From assembly GCF_039595395.1 (NCBI RefSeq), contig NZ_JBCNLP010000001.1, positions 1,116,001-1,180,000 on the forward strand: DNA of 64,000 nt, given 5' to 3'. Position numbers and translations under genes: made by a program. Under the pieces are notes generated by a model, which had not been told where the DNA came from, did no database searches, and saw only the letters and a program-made list of their open reading frames with translations. Origin of the DNA: Novosphingobium sp. Its GTDB lineage: Bacteria > Pseudomonadota > Alphaproteobacteria > Sphingomonadales > Sphingomonadaceae. Shown piece after piece: positions 18,096-26,022 of the stretch. Each line of letters begins with the position of its first letter. Position 1 is the stretch's first letter.

Positions 18096-18344
18096 TCAGG
18101 CATCCGCACTGCGGCTGGCTTCATCGGCCAGATCCTCCAGCCGGTGCATGCGCTCGATCAGCGCGCGCCGGTCGAGCGACATGGCCGACCGATCCGCGCC
18201 TTCTACGAAAGAGCTTTCCAGCCGGGCGATGATCTCCGCATTGAGCGACTGGTGGTTGGCCTGTGCGGCCTCCACCAGTCGCTCATGCAGGGCGTCGGCG
18301 ATGCGCAGGCTGATCTGCGGGAAATGGGCGAGAGGGTCGCTCAT
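18096..18344 (-). CDS. Arc-family ribbon-helix-helix DNA-binding protein
   Basis: 82 residues. The N-terminal half shows the Arc/MetJ pattern: a strand PQISLRIAD followed by ALHERLVEAAQANHQSLNAEIIARLE, then a charged coiled tail. Such proteins bind DNA as dimers through the beta ribbon. The start overlaps the stop of the upstream 77-residue gene by 4 bp (ATGA), so the two are co-translated. Probable targets are its own promoter or nearby stress genes; none could be verified. Confidence 0.8.
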   Translation of the reverse strand: MSDPLAHFPQISLRIADALHERLVEAAQANHQSLNAEIIARLESSFVEGADRSAMSLDRRALIERMHRLEDLADEASRSADA

Positions 18345-18574
18345 GGCCGCTGGTCCTGTCGCTGGTCCTGCTTTTGTTGCCCGCCCTTGTTGGCCTGCTC
18401 CTTCTGCAGGTCGTGTGGCTGGGTGGCAGGGCGTGGCGGTTCATTGCTCTCCACCGGCGCGCGGATCATTTCATCCTCCACCTCGCGGTTATGGGGGCGC
18501 TTGGGGTGGTGATGCTCATCAAGCGCGTCGGTGTGCTGGCTTTCGCGCGGCGGAAGCTGGTGACGGGTCGCCAT
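18341..18574 (-). CDS. small hydrophilic, probably disordered protein
   Basis: 77 residues from the ATG at 18574 (MATRHQLPPRESQHTD). It is very rich in Gln, His, Arg, Glu and Pro, with no hydrophobic core, ending in QQKQDQRQDQRP. I do not recognise a family. The case for a real gene is its 4-bp ATGA overlap with the Arc-like gene downstream. Low-complexity hydrophilic proteins like this are common in sphingomonad stress regions. Function unknown. Confidence 0.55.
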   Translation of the reverse strand: MATRHQLPPRESQHTDALDEHHHPKRPHNREVEDEMIRAPVESNEPPRPATQPHDLQKEQANKGGQQKQDQRQDQRP

Positions 18575-18641
18575 GGCATGGCCTTTCGCAAAAAGGGCGA
18601 TGGCGCGGCAGGGAGCAGGCCCGGCCACGCCATGCCGGGGG

Positions 18642-19010
18642 TCAGATGATCGGGGCGGGAGACTGGTAATATTCGGTCAGCCTTTGATCGTAATCGCGGT
18701 CATAGACCGGCGTTTCCGCGCCGTAACGCGGGGCGTCCTGAATCTGGCTGGGTGTAATATCGACGACATAGCCGCCACGAATGGGTTCGTAGGACAGTTT
18801 CTGCCAGGGGATCGGGTAGAAATCGCTGCCGATCCCAAGAAAGCCGCCGAATTGCAGCACGGCATAGTCGGTCTGGCCCGTTTTCTTGTCGACCATGAAA
18901 TTGCGGATCGAACCCAGATGCTCGCCATTGTTGCTGTAGACCGGCGTGCCATTGACAAGGTCCGAAGCGATGAGACGCGAGGTCTCGTGAATGGGCAGGG
19001 GTGCGTTCAT
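18642..19010 (-). CDS. PRC-barrel domain protein
   Basis: 122 residues from the ATG at 19010, which has a strong GGAAGGA eight bases upstream. The PRC-barrel pattern is clear: ETSRLIASDLVNGTPVYSNNGEHLGSI, then VDKKTGQTDYAVLQFGGFLGIGSDFYPIPW, and a C-terminal tail with repeated tyrosines (YDRDYDQRLTEYYQ). Stand-alone PRC-barrel proteins of this length are typical members of alphaproteobacterial stress regulons, and their molecular role is unknown. It is transcribed divergently from the KGG-type gene at 19276. Confidence 0.85.
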   Translation of the reverse strand: MNAPLPIHETSRLIASDLVNGTPVYSNNGEHLGSIRNFMVDKKTGQTDYAVLQFGGFLGIGSDFYPIPWQKLSYEPIRGGYVVDITPSQIQDAPRYGAETPVYDRDYDQRLTEYYQSPAPII

Positions 19011-19275
19011 GATAGGCATCCTTCCAGTCTGGTTTCTGGTGAGGGCGTCTTGTTCTGGGTGGCCCTTCCGGCCGTGTGGGGTCCCCGTCGCGGCGGTTGC
19101 AAAACCCGCCGTCGAACCATGGAACGCCCCGTGGCGCGCAAGGTGCCGCACAGAATTCACACTGACCGCAGGGCGGGCCCGTTTCGTCGTCTGTCGGCGA
19201 AAAAAGGGCGGATCAAAGGCGCGGGCGGCGCATTCCAAGGCCCATCAGCCAGAGAATGTCATGCCCAGGAGAGCC

Positions 19276-19587
19276 ATGATGCCACGCGGTGACAAGAGCG
19301 CCTACACCGACAAGCAGAAGCGCAAGGCCCAGCACATCGAGGACAGCTACGAAAGCCGTGGCGTGCCCGAAGCTGAGGCCGAAAAGCGCGCTTGGGCGAC
19401 GGTGAACAAGGAGTCAGGTGGCGGCAACAAGTCCGGCTCGGGGCGCGGCAAGCCTGACACGCATGTCTCCTCGTCACGCGGGGGGCGGGCGAACAAGTCC
19501 GGCTCCCCCGAACAGCGCAGCGCGGCTGCCCGCAAGGGTTGGGTGACGCGGCGTAAAAACCAGTCGGCTCACAGCCACGCAGCCTGA
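19276..19587 (+). CDS. small basic KGG-repeat-like protein ('plasmid stabilization' type)
   Basis: 103 residues from ATG 19276 (a second ATG is at 19279), with AGGAGA just upstream. The N-terminal part, RGDKSAYTDKQKRKAQHIEDSYE, and the middle GVPEAEAEKRAWATVNKESGGG match a small protein often mislabelled 'plasmid stabilization protein'. The rest is Gly/Ser/Lys-rich and ends in a KGG-like AARKGWVTRRKN. Proteins of this kind are stress-induced in many proteobacteria, and I see no plasmid function here. It is probably co-transcribed with the next two genes. Confidence 0.75.
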   Translation: MMPRGDKSAYTDKQKRKAQHIEDSYESRGVPEAEAEKRAWATVNKESGGGNKSGSGRGKPDTHVSSSRGGRANKSGSPEQRSAAARKGWVTRRKNQSAHSHAA

Positions 19588-19616
19588 TCCCGCAACTCCT
19601 GCAAGAGGATGTCGTC

Positions 19617-19901
19617 ATGACCACTATGACCCTGAAAAAAGGCCTGTTCTTCGGACTGCTGAGCGCCGTGGGGAGCTGGCTCTATCTCAATCGCAACAAA
19701 TATGCGCCGGTGGCCAAGGAGAATGATGGCACGCATCATCCCGCTCCCGCTTTTGCCGGGCAGGGCGCGCACAAGGATTCGGCCAGCCAGGTGCGCGATG
19801 CCGGGCCCGCCCATATGCGCGACAAGCCCAGGAAGTGGGATCATGTCGACCAGGCCTCGGATGAGAGCTTCCCGGCCAGCGATCCGCCCTCGACCTATTG
19901 A
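19617..19901 (+). CDS. small membrane-anchored hypothetical protein
   Basis: 94 residues with one N-terminal hydrophobic segment (KKGLFFGLLSAVGSWLYL) and a hydrophilic remainder ending DESFPASDPPSTY. The DESFPASDPP motif recurs in small proteobacterial stress-associated proteins. An AAGAGGA motif lies upstream of the ATG. The gene sits 29 bp after the KGG-like gene and 74 bp before the SDR gene, all on the + strand. Function unknown. Confidence 0.65.
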   Translation: MTTMTLKKGLFFGLLSAVGSWLYLNRNKYAPVAKENDGTHHPAPAFAGQGAHKDSASQVRDAGPAHMRDKPRKWDHVDQASDESFPASDPPSTY

Positions 19902-19975
19902 GCGATGCGCCCGGAATGACAGGACGCGGGCTGGTTGCTGCCGGCCCGCGTCTCTTGTGCGGAAGGAGCTATGGA

Positions 19976-20830
19976 ATGAGCGATGAAACGATCGGCATGA
20001 TCCATGAAGACACGCTGCCCGGTCACGAGATGGATCTGGAGCCCAAGCCCGCATGGCAGCCGCGCCACCCCGGTTCGGGGCGGCTGGCGGGGAAGGTGGC
20101 GATCATCACCGGAGGCGACAGCGGCATCGGCCGCGCGGTGGCGGCGCTCTTCGCGCGAGAGGGGGCCGATATCGCCATTGCCTATCTGTGCGAGCATGAC
20201 GATGCGCGCGAGACCGAGAAAATCGTCCATGCCGAGGGGCGGCGCGTCTTCTCCTTCGCGGGCGATCTGGGCGAGAAGCGCAATTGCGAGCGCTTCATCG
20301 AGCAGGTGATCGCCACCTTCGGCAGCATCGACATCGTGGTCAGCAATGCCGGGGAGCAGCATGAGGACAAGGAGATCACCGATATCTCCGAAGACCAGCT
20401 TCGCCGTACCTTTCAGACCAATGTCTTTGCCATGTTCTTTCTGGTGCAGGCGGCGATGCCCTATCTGAAGAAGGGCGCCTCGATCGTCACCTGTGCGTCG
20501 GTGACGATGTATCAGGGGTCGCCCGCGCTGCTCGATTACGCCAGCACCAAGGGGGCGATCACCGCCTTCACCCGCTCGCTGAGCGAAAATCTGGTGGAGA
20601 AGGGCATTCGCGTGAACGGCGTGGCGCCGGGCCCGATCTGGACGCCGCTCAACCCGATGGGCGGGGCCAACCCGGAAAAGGTCGCGCATTTCGGCGAGGA
20701 CACGCCGATGGGCCGACCCGGCCAGCCCAATGAGGTGGCGCCCAGCTTCCTGTTCCTGGCCAGCGACGATTCCAGTTACATGAGCGGTCAGGTGCTTCAC
20801 CCCAATGGCGGGACCATTGTGGGCAGCTAG
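19976..20830 (+). CDS. SDR family oxidoreductase (YghA-like)
   Basis: 284 residues from the ATG at 19976, with GGAAGGAG seven bases upstream. Short-chain dehydrogenase hallmarks are present: dinucleotide motif TGGDSGIG at 45-52, NAG at 124-126, and catalytic S175, Y188 and K192. The N-terminal extension before the Rossmann fold and the AFTRSLSENLVEKGIRVNGVAPGPIWTP region match the YghA/general-stress subgroup. It probably reduces aldehydes or ketones using NADPH. Its TAG stop is the first three bases of a palindromic repeat. Confidence 0.85.
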   Translation: MSDETIGMIHEDTLPGHEMDLEPKPAWQPRHPGSGRLAGKVAIITGGDSGIGRAVAALFAREGADIAIAYLCEHDDARETEKIVHAEGRRVFSFAGDLGEKRNCERFIEQVIATFGSIDIVVSNAGEQHEDKEITDISEDQLRRTFQTNVFAMFFLVQAAMPYLKKGASIVTCASVTMYQGSPALLDYASTKGAITAFTRSLSENLVEKGIRVNGVAPGPIWTPLNPMGGANPEKVAHFGEDTPMGRPGQPNEVAPSFLFLASDDSSYMSGQVLHPNGGTIVGS

Positions 20831-20876
20831 AGCATCGTGCGAAAAAGTGGGAACCGGTTTTTCGCGACAACGATGC
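20828..20876. repeat. AGCATCG-type palindromic repeat, copy 2
   Basis: It begins TAGAGCATCG, contains the core GTGGGAACCGGTTTTTCG and closes with CGATGC. The core is inverted relative to copy 1. The first three bases are the stop codon of the SDR gene, the same arrangement as at copy 1. Confidence 0.85.
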
Positions 20877-20970
20877 GACAATAAAAAACGCGGCTTACTC
20901 TCTGCGTATTCACATCAATTGAGAGCCCGCGCGGCAGGGGCTATGGTCGCGCGAGGCAGGGGGATGTTCC

Positions 20971-22038
20971 ATGCAGCTTTTCCAGTGTCAGTCCTGTGGT
21001 CAGGTGCTTTACTTCGAGAACACCGCTTGCATGAAATGCGGCCACCGCCTTGGCTATCTGCCCGACCGCGGCCGCATGAGCGCGGTGGAGCCCGATGGGG
21101 CGGAATGGATCGCTCTGGCCAACCCTGAAACGCGCTATCGCTTTTGCGCCAATTGGGAGGAGTATGCCTGCAACTGGATGGTCGATGCCGCGCAGGACCA
21201 GCCTTTCTGCATCGCCTGCCAGCACAACCGCACCATTCCCGACCTGTCGCTGCCCGAGAACCGCGCCAACTGGCAGAAGATCGAGGAGGCCAAGCGCCGC
21301 CTGTTCTACACGCTGATCAAGCTGCGCCTGCCGATGCCCAGCATTGCCAGCGGCGATCCGGAGCCTCTGGTCTTTGATTTCCCCGCCTCTGGCAATGGCG
21401 AGAAGGTGATGACCGGCCATGACAATGGCGTGATCACCATTGCGCTGGAAGAGGCCGATGATGTGGCGCGCGAAAGGACCCGCGCTTCGCTGGGCGAACT
21501 CTATCGCACCTTGCTGGGCCATTTCCGGCATGAGGTCGGCCATTATTACTGGGACCGTCTGGTGCGTGATGGTGGTGAGACTGACAGCTTCCGTGCTTTG
21601 TTCGGCGATGAAACGCTCGATTACGGCGAAGCTCTGCAGCGCCATTACGACCAGGGCGCTCCGGCAGGCTGGCAGCAGGATTTCGTCAGCGCCTATGCCA
21701 CGATGCATCCGTGGGAGGACTGGGCCGAAACCTGGGCGCATTACCTGCACATCATCGACACGCTGGAGATGGCCGGGGCCTTCGGCATCCGGATCGAGCC
21801 GCGCATCGACCACGATCCCGAACTGGAGACCGAGATCGCCTTCGATCCGCATCAGGATGTGCCGATCGAGCGGCTGATCGATGCGTGGTTGCCGCTGACC
21901 TATGCGGTCAATTGCCTCAACCGTTCGATGGGGCAGAGTGACCTCTATCCCTTCGTGATCCCGCCGCGCGTGGTCGAGAAGATGGGCTATATCCATCGCC
22001 TGATCCATGCGCGGGCGACCATTCCACTGTTGGGTTGA
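20971..22038 (+). CDS. zinc-ribbon putative zinc-binding metallopeptidase
   Basis: 355 residues. An N-terminal zinc ribbon has C6/C9 and C20/C23, and a second cysteine set includes C59, C67, C80 and C83. The catalytic gluzincin-like motif HEVGH is at 187-191, followed by W-D-R, with downstream acidic residues in HPWEDWAETWAHYLH. This matches the family named putative zinc-binding metallopeptidase (PF15887-like). There is no signal peptide, so it acts in the cytosol. Substrates are unknown. It is preceded by a repeat and lies among stress-type genes. Confidence 0.85.
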   Translation: MQLFQCQSCGQVLYFENTACMKCGHRLGYLPDRGRMSAVEPDGAEWIALANPETRYRFCANWEEYACNWMVDAAQDQPFCIACQHNRTIPDLSLPENRANWQKIEEAKRRLFYTLIKLRLPMPSIASGDPEPLVFDFPASGNGEKVMTGHDNGVITIALEEADDVARERTRASLGELYRTLLGHFRHEVGHYYWDRLVRDGGETDSFRALFGDETLDYGEALQRHYDQGAPAGWQQDFVSAYATMHPWEDWAETWAHYLHIIDTLEMAGAFGIRIEPRIDHDPELETEIAFDPHQDVPIERLIDAWLPLTYAVNCLNRSMGQSDLYPFVIPPRVVEKMGYIHRLIHARATIPLLG

Positions 22039-22045
22039 AGGGCTT

Positions 22046-22160
22046 TTTGAAATCCGGCGTGGCCGGATTTGCGGCACCGGCCCGCTCCCCCGCCCGGCCA
22101 CCCATCGGCATGATCCTGCGGGGTGTCCGGACGGCCGAGCGTGCCGGTGCCGCGCTGAAA
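22046..22160. repeat. covarying-stem palindromic repeat, copy 1
   Basis: It opens with a short hairpin, AAATCCGG cgtgg CCGGATTT. Two imperfect inverted arms of about 33 bp follow (22071-22103 and 22121-22153) around the loop CATCGGCATGATCCTGCGGG. Related copies lie at 22826 (partial) and 46797 (inverted). It fills most of the 268-bp gap between the zinc peptidase and DUF2383 genes. Confidence 0.75.
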
Positions 22161-22306
22161 ACAGGCCCTGCATAGCCCAGGCAAACTCCTGCGATGAGTG
22201 GCCGCGCAGGCGGGGCGGGCGGTTCGTCGCAGTGCCACTTTCGCCGGGGCCGGGCCTTTCCTCCAAGGCAGACAGGGCATGTTGCCCTCAACCAAGGGAA
22301 TGAGCG

Positions 22307-22759
22307 ATGTCACAGCTTGAACACGATATCTCGACGTTGAACGGCCTGATCGCCACCACCATCGACAGCGCCGACGGCTATGCCGAAGCGGCCAAGGAAG
22401 CGCGCGGCAGCCGCTTCGAAACCCTCTTCAACGCCCGCGCCGGGGAGCGCCGCAATCTGGCCAACACGCTGCAGCGTCAGGTCGGCCTGCTGGGCGGCGA
22501 GGCCGAGAGCAGCGGCACGGTGCTGGCCAGCGCGGAACGCCTGTTCTTCAACCTCAAATCGGTGGTCACCTCGCATGACGAGAAGATGATCGTCAACGAG
22601 GTCGAGGCCGGCGAGGACCATATCAAGGCCAAATACGAGGACGCCGTGCGCGACCGCGACCTGTCGGCGCAGGTCAAGGCGGTGATCGAGCAGGCCTATC
22701 AGGCCGTGCGCGAGGGCCATGACGAAATGCGCGACATCAAGCACAGCTTGCAGGGTTAA
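22307..22759 (+). CDS. PA2169-type DUF2383 four-helix protein
   Basis: 150 residues, all-helical. The DUF2383/PA2169 pattern is visible: ISTLNGLIATTIDSADGYAEAA, RGSRFETLFNARAGER and a C-terminal EGHDEMRDIKHSL. These are ferritin-like helical bundles without a proven function, commonly induced under stress or in stationary phase. It is probably monocistronic: it has its own intergenic region upstream and a strong intrinsic terminator 32 bp downstream. Confidence 0.85.
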   Translation: MSQLEHDISTLNGLIATTIDSADGYAEAAKEARGSRFETLFNARAGERRNLANTLQRQVGLLGGEAESSGTVLASAERLFFNLKSVVTSHDEKMIVNEVEAGEDHIKAKYEDAVRDRDLSAQVKAVIEQAYQAVREGHDEMRDIKHSLQG

Positions 22760-22790
22760 GTCCTTCCCCCCGTCGGGACTGACCCTGTGG

Positions 22791-22824
22791 AAAGGGCGAG
22801 GCGTCTGGAGCGCCTCGCCCTTTT
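22791..22824 (+). terminator. intrinsic terminator of the DUF2383 gene
   Basis: 13-bp stem AAAGGGCGAGGCG / CGCCTCGCCCTTT with a 7-base loop, running into TTTTCTT. It is correctly placed after the stop at 22759. Confidence 0.9.
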
Positions 22825-22825
22825 C

Positions 22826-22862
22826 TTGAAATCCGGCGTGGCCGGATGTGCGGCACCGGCCT
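22826..22862. repeat. covarying-stem palindromic repeat, partial copy 2
   Basis: TTGAAATCCGGcgtggCCGGAT and the adjoining GCGGCACCGGC match the first third of the element at 22046; the long arms are missing. It lies between the DUF2383 terminator and the topoisomerase gene. Confidence 0.7.
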
Positions 22863-22871
22863 GCTAACCTT

Positions 22872-23858
22872 CTATGCCGCGTGGATGCTTTCCAGATGGC
22901 GCAGCAATCCACGCTCGCTGCGGGTCAGCCAGCGGGTGGCGCGCGGCAGCGGTGCCGCGGAAAGCGCGCTTTGCCCCAGTGCCACGGCGATCAGGCTGGG
23001 ATGCACATAGGATTTGCGCGCCACCGCCGGCGTGTTGCCCAGATCGGCGCAGACATGCGCCAGCATCGCCTTCAACCCGCCGCCCGGCTGTTCCATCAGC
23101 CATTCGAAGCCCAGCACCGATGCGGCGAAGGTGCGGAAATGCTTGGCGGTGATGGCTTCCCCGGTGATCTCGCGCAGATAGTCGTTCACGTCATGCGAGT
23201 GGATGGGGTGGGGTTGCCCCTCCTCGTCCAGCCACTGGAACAGATGCTGGCCCGGCACATCCTGCATGGCCCTCACAAAACGCGCGAGCCCCTTGTCCGA
23301 GACGGCCATCCGGCATTGCTTGCCCGATTTGGCGCGGAAACTCAGCGCCAGTCTGCCTGCCTTCAGCTTCACATGCCGCATCCGCAGGGTTGAGGCGCCG
23401 AAGCTGCCGTTCTCCCGCGCATAGCATTCGTTCCCCACCCTTATATGCGTGGTGTCGAGCAGCCGTACCAGCGAGGCGATGGCGCGTTCCCGGCTGAGGT
23501 GGCGTTTGGCCAGATCCGCTTCGACGCGCGCGCGGATCAACGGCAATGCTGCGCCGAATGCTGCACATCCGGCGAATTTCTCGGCCTCGCGTGCGGCGCG
23601 GAAATCGGGGTGATAGCGGTATTGGCGCCGCCCCTTGGCGTCGATGCCGGTGGCCAGAATATCGGCCTGCGGATCGGGCGAGAACCATGCCTGCGTATAG
23701 GCAGGCGGCAAGGCGATGCGGTTGAGCCTTGCGACATGCTCCGCCTCGGTGATGCGGGCACCGTCGGGCGCGAAATAGTGCCAGACCTTTCCGCGCCGCC
23801 TGCGTGTGATGCCCAAAGGCTGGTCGGAGAAGGTGAGGGGACGTGCTTCACTGGCCAT
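22872..23858 (-). CDS. type IB DNA topoisomerase
   Basis: 328 residues, the normal size for the bacterial/poxvirus-like enzyme. It relaxes supercoils through a 3'-phosphotyrosine intermediate. The nucleophile is Y284 in RKSYVHP. Conserved basic catalytic residues lie in RVGNECYARENGSFGASTLR, KSGK and HDVNDYLREITGEAITAKHFRTF. N-terminal motifs include WHYFAPDGARI and ALPPAYTQAWFSPDP. Such enzymes are common in stress-associated gene sets of alphaproteobacteria. It is transcribed on the - strand towards the DUF2383 terminator. Confidence 0.92.
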   Translation of the reverse strand: MASEARPLTFSDQPLGITRRRRGKVWHYFAPDGARITEAEHVARLNRIALPPAYTQAWFSPDPQADILATGIDAKGRRQYRYHPDFRAAREAEKFAGCAAFGAALPLIRARVEADLAKRHLSRERAIASLVRLLDTTHIRVGNECYARENGSFGASTLRMRHVKLKAGRLALSFRAKSGKQCRMAVSDKGLARFVRAMQDVPGQHLFQWLDEEGQPHPIHSHDVNDYLREITGEAITAKHFRTFAASVLGFEWLMEQPGGGLKAMLAHVCADLGNTPAVARKSYVHPSLIAVALGQSALSAAPLPRATRWLTRSERGLLRHLESIHAA

Positions 23859-23891
23859 GCTGAGGAAAGCATGGCCAGTGAAACTTTGTTC

Positions 23892-24197
23892 CTATCTGGC
23901 TTTCTTCAGCCGTCGCAGATTGGCCCGCACCCGCCCGCGATAGAGCCGCGTCGCCCCGCTCGCCTGATCCTGAGGCTGCATGCCCCATTGCCCCAGCGCC
24001 AGCTTCCAGCCGACATCGCCCATGGCGCTCAGCTTCTCGCTGACCATGCGCTCGCTCTCGCGCGCGGCGCCGGGCGCTCCGGTGGAGATCATCATCATGC
24101 GCAGGGCGATGACCTGCGCCGCCTCATAGGACAGCATGCTCCAGTCGAGCCACAGTCTGCCCATCTGAGCGGCGGTTTGATGAGGAGAGCGCATCAT
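23892..24197 (-). CDS. conserved hypothetical protein, phasin-like helical
   Basis: 101 residues, mostly helical. The stretch WLDWSMLSYEAAQVIALRMMMI is followed by ESERMVSEKLSAMGDVG, and the C-terminus is strongly basic (YRGRVRANLRRLKKAR). The pattern resembles small phasin-like proteins seen in sphingomonads, but I do not recognise a defined family. The start lies 4 bp beyond the poxB stop on the same strand, so it is very likely co-transcribed with poxB. Confidence 0.6.
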   Translation of the reverse strand: MMRSPHQTAAQMGRLWLDWSMLSYEAAQVIALRMMMISTGAPGAARESERMVSEKLSAMGDVGWKLALGQWGMQPQDQASGATRLYRGRVRANLRRLKKAR

Positions 24198-24200
24198 GGC

Positions 24201-25919
24201 TCAAGGCACCAGCGCGTGGCTGAGCAGCTTGGTCACCTCTTCGGACTGCCCGTCCAGCACCGCCTTGGCCGAATAGAGCGCCGTGCCCAGCACCTGCGAA
24301 GCGTTGACCTTGGGCGGCATCACCAGCTCATAGCGGTCGGTCACCACGTCCAGCAGCGCCGGGCCGGGCTCGGCCAGCCATTGCGCCACGGCACCCTCAA
24401 GGCTTTCGGGCTTCTCCACCCGCTGGCCCCAGAAGCCGATGGCGCGGGCCACCTGCGCGAAATCGGGGTTCTTCAGATCGGTGAAGGCATGCAGCATGCC
24501 CTCCACCTTCTGCTCCAGCTCGACAAAGCCCAGCGAGGCATTGTTGAAGACGCAGACCTTGATCGGCAGCTCCTCCTGAATGGCGGTCAGCAGGTCGCCC
24601 AGCAGCATGGACAGCCCGCCATCGCCGCACAGCGCAATCACCTGCCGCTCCGGATAAGCCGCCTGAGCCCCCAGCGCCTGAGGCATGGCATTGGCCATGG
24701 TGCCGTGAGTCAGCGAGATCACCGTGCGGTTCTGCCCCGTGGCGGGCACATGGCGCAGGCACCACACCATCGGCGAGCCACCATCGGCGGTGTAGACCGC
24801 ATCGGGACTGGCCTGCGAGGCGATCAGGCTGGTGAGATATTGCGGATGGATCGCGCCGCTTTTGCCGACCACGGCGCGGCTCTGCTGGTTTTCGCGGGTC
24901 TGGGTCTGCACCTCCAGCGAGGCGTCGAGGAACTTGCGATCCTCCCGCTCACGGATCAGCGGCAGCAGCGCGTCGAGCGTCGGGCCGATATCGCCCACCG
25001 CGCCAATCTGCACCGGATGGCGGCGGCCCAGATGGGTAGGGTCGATATCGATCTGGATGATCTTGGCTTTCTCGGGATAGAACTGCCGCCAGGCGAAATC
25101 GCAACCCAGCAGCAGCAGCGTGTCACAGCCCATCAGCGCGTGATAACCCGCCTTGCCGCCGAAGATCCCGGTCATGCCGACATCATGGGGATTGTCATAC
25201 TCCAGAAAATCCTTGGCGCGCGAGGTATGGGCGACGGGCGCCTTCAGCCTGGCGGCCAGCGCCAGAACGGCGTCATGCGCGCCCTCGCAGCCCGAACCGC
25301 CATAGATCGCCACCTTGCCGCCGCCGTTCAGCGCCTTGGCGATGCGGTCGAGTTCATGCGGGGCGGGGATGGTGCGCGATTGCGCGCGATGGACGGCGAA
25401 ATGGTCGTCGTCGGTCAGCTTGGCGGCGGAGATATCGGCAGGCACGATCAGCACCGCCACGCCCCGCTTCGACAGCGCCGCCTGAGCCGCCATCGCCGCC
25501 TTGCGCCTTGCCTGCGCCGGCGTGCGGATTTCATCGCACCACACGCTGCACGACGCATAGACCGATTTGAAATCGACCTCCTGCGGGAAGTCAAAGCCCA
25601 GCTCGTCGCGCACGATCTGGCTGGCGATCAGCACCATCGGCGCGCGGTTGCGGTGGCTCTCGAACACGCCGTTGATGAAATGCAGGCTGCCCGGCCCGCA
25701 GGAGCCCGCGCAGACCGCCAGATCGCCCGTCAGCAGTGCATCGGCCCCGGCGGCGAAGGCTCCGGCTTCCTCATGCCGCACATGGACCCAGCGCAGATCC
25801 TCCTTCAGCCGGATCGCATCGGTGATGTGGTTGAGCGTGTCGCCCGGAATGCCATAGACGCGGCGCGCGCCCGCTTCGAACAAGGTATCGACGATGGCCT
25901 GCGCGACAGTGGATGACAT
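24201..25919 (-). CDS. poxB: thiamine-diphosphate enzyme, pyruvate oxidase/dehydrogenase (PoxB-like)
   Basis: 572 residues, as expected for the pyruvate oxidase branch of ThDP enzymes. The activating glutamate is in VRHEEAGAFA, and the ThDP/Mg motif runs from GDGGLSM to NNASLGFVELE. The middle domain binds FAD in PoxB enzymes. The probable reaction is oxidative decarboxylation of pyruvate to acetate and CO2 with electrons to quinone, an activity associated with stationary phase in E. coli. The C-terminal region needed for membrane/lipid activation is present in length but not diagnostic. Other ThDP oxidases cannot be excluded. Confidence 0.85.
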   Translation of the reverse strand: MSSTVAQAIVDTLFEAGARRVYGIPGDTLNHITDAIRLKEDLRWVHVRHEEAGAFAAGADALLTGDLAVCAGSCGPGSLHFINGVFESHRNRAPMVLIASQIVRDELGFDFPQEVDFKSVYASCSVWCDEIRTPAQARRKAAMAAQAALSKRGVAVLIVPADISAAKLTDDDHFAVHRAQSRTIPAPHELDRIAKALNGGGKVAIYGGSGCEGAHDAVLALAARLKAPVAHTSRAKDFLEYDNPHDVGMTGIFGGKAGYHALMGCDTLLLLGCDFAWRQFYPEKAKIIQIDIDPTHLGRRHPVQIGAVGDIGPTLDALLPLIREREDRKFLDASLEVQTQTRENQQSRAVVGKSGAIHPQYLTSLIASQASPDAVYTADGGSPMVWCLRHVPATGQNRTVISLTHGTMANAMPQALGAQAAYPERQVIALCGDGGLSMLLGDLLTAIQEELPIKVCVFNNASLGFVELEQKVEGMLHAFTDLKNPDFAQVARAIGFWGQRVEKPESLEGAVAQWLAEPGPALLDVVTDRYELVMPPKVNASQVLGTALYSAKAVLDGQSEEVTKLLSHALVP

Positions 25920-25952
25920 CGGATGCTCCTTCAGCGGGGACGGATAGGCACG

Positions 25953-25978
25953 AAAGAGGCAGGCGCTGGGCCTGCCTC
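25953..25978 (-). terminator. intrinsic terminator after the pyridoxamine-oxidase-like gene
   Basis: 9-bp stem GAGGCAGGC / GCCTGCCTC with a 5-base loop. On the - strand it runs into CTTTC. It separates the gene at 26023 from poxB. Confidence 0.7.
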
Positions 25979-26022
25979 ATCATGGAATAAGGGGTTCCGC
26001 CCCGGCTGGGGCGGGTAGGGGC

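Noticed and set aside
19276..19587. Evidence for an integrated plasmid from the 'plasmid stabilization' protein
   Set aside because: The name is a legacy label for a small chromosomal stress protein; no replication, partition or conjugation genes are nearby.
20828..20876. EcfG promoter inside the AGCATCG repeats (they contain GGGAACCGGTT)
   Set aside because: No CGTT lies 16-17 bases downstream of the GGAAC in the copies where I checked this, so the match is only partial.
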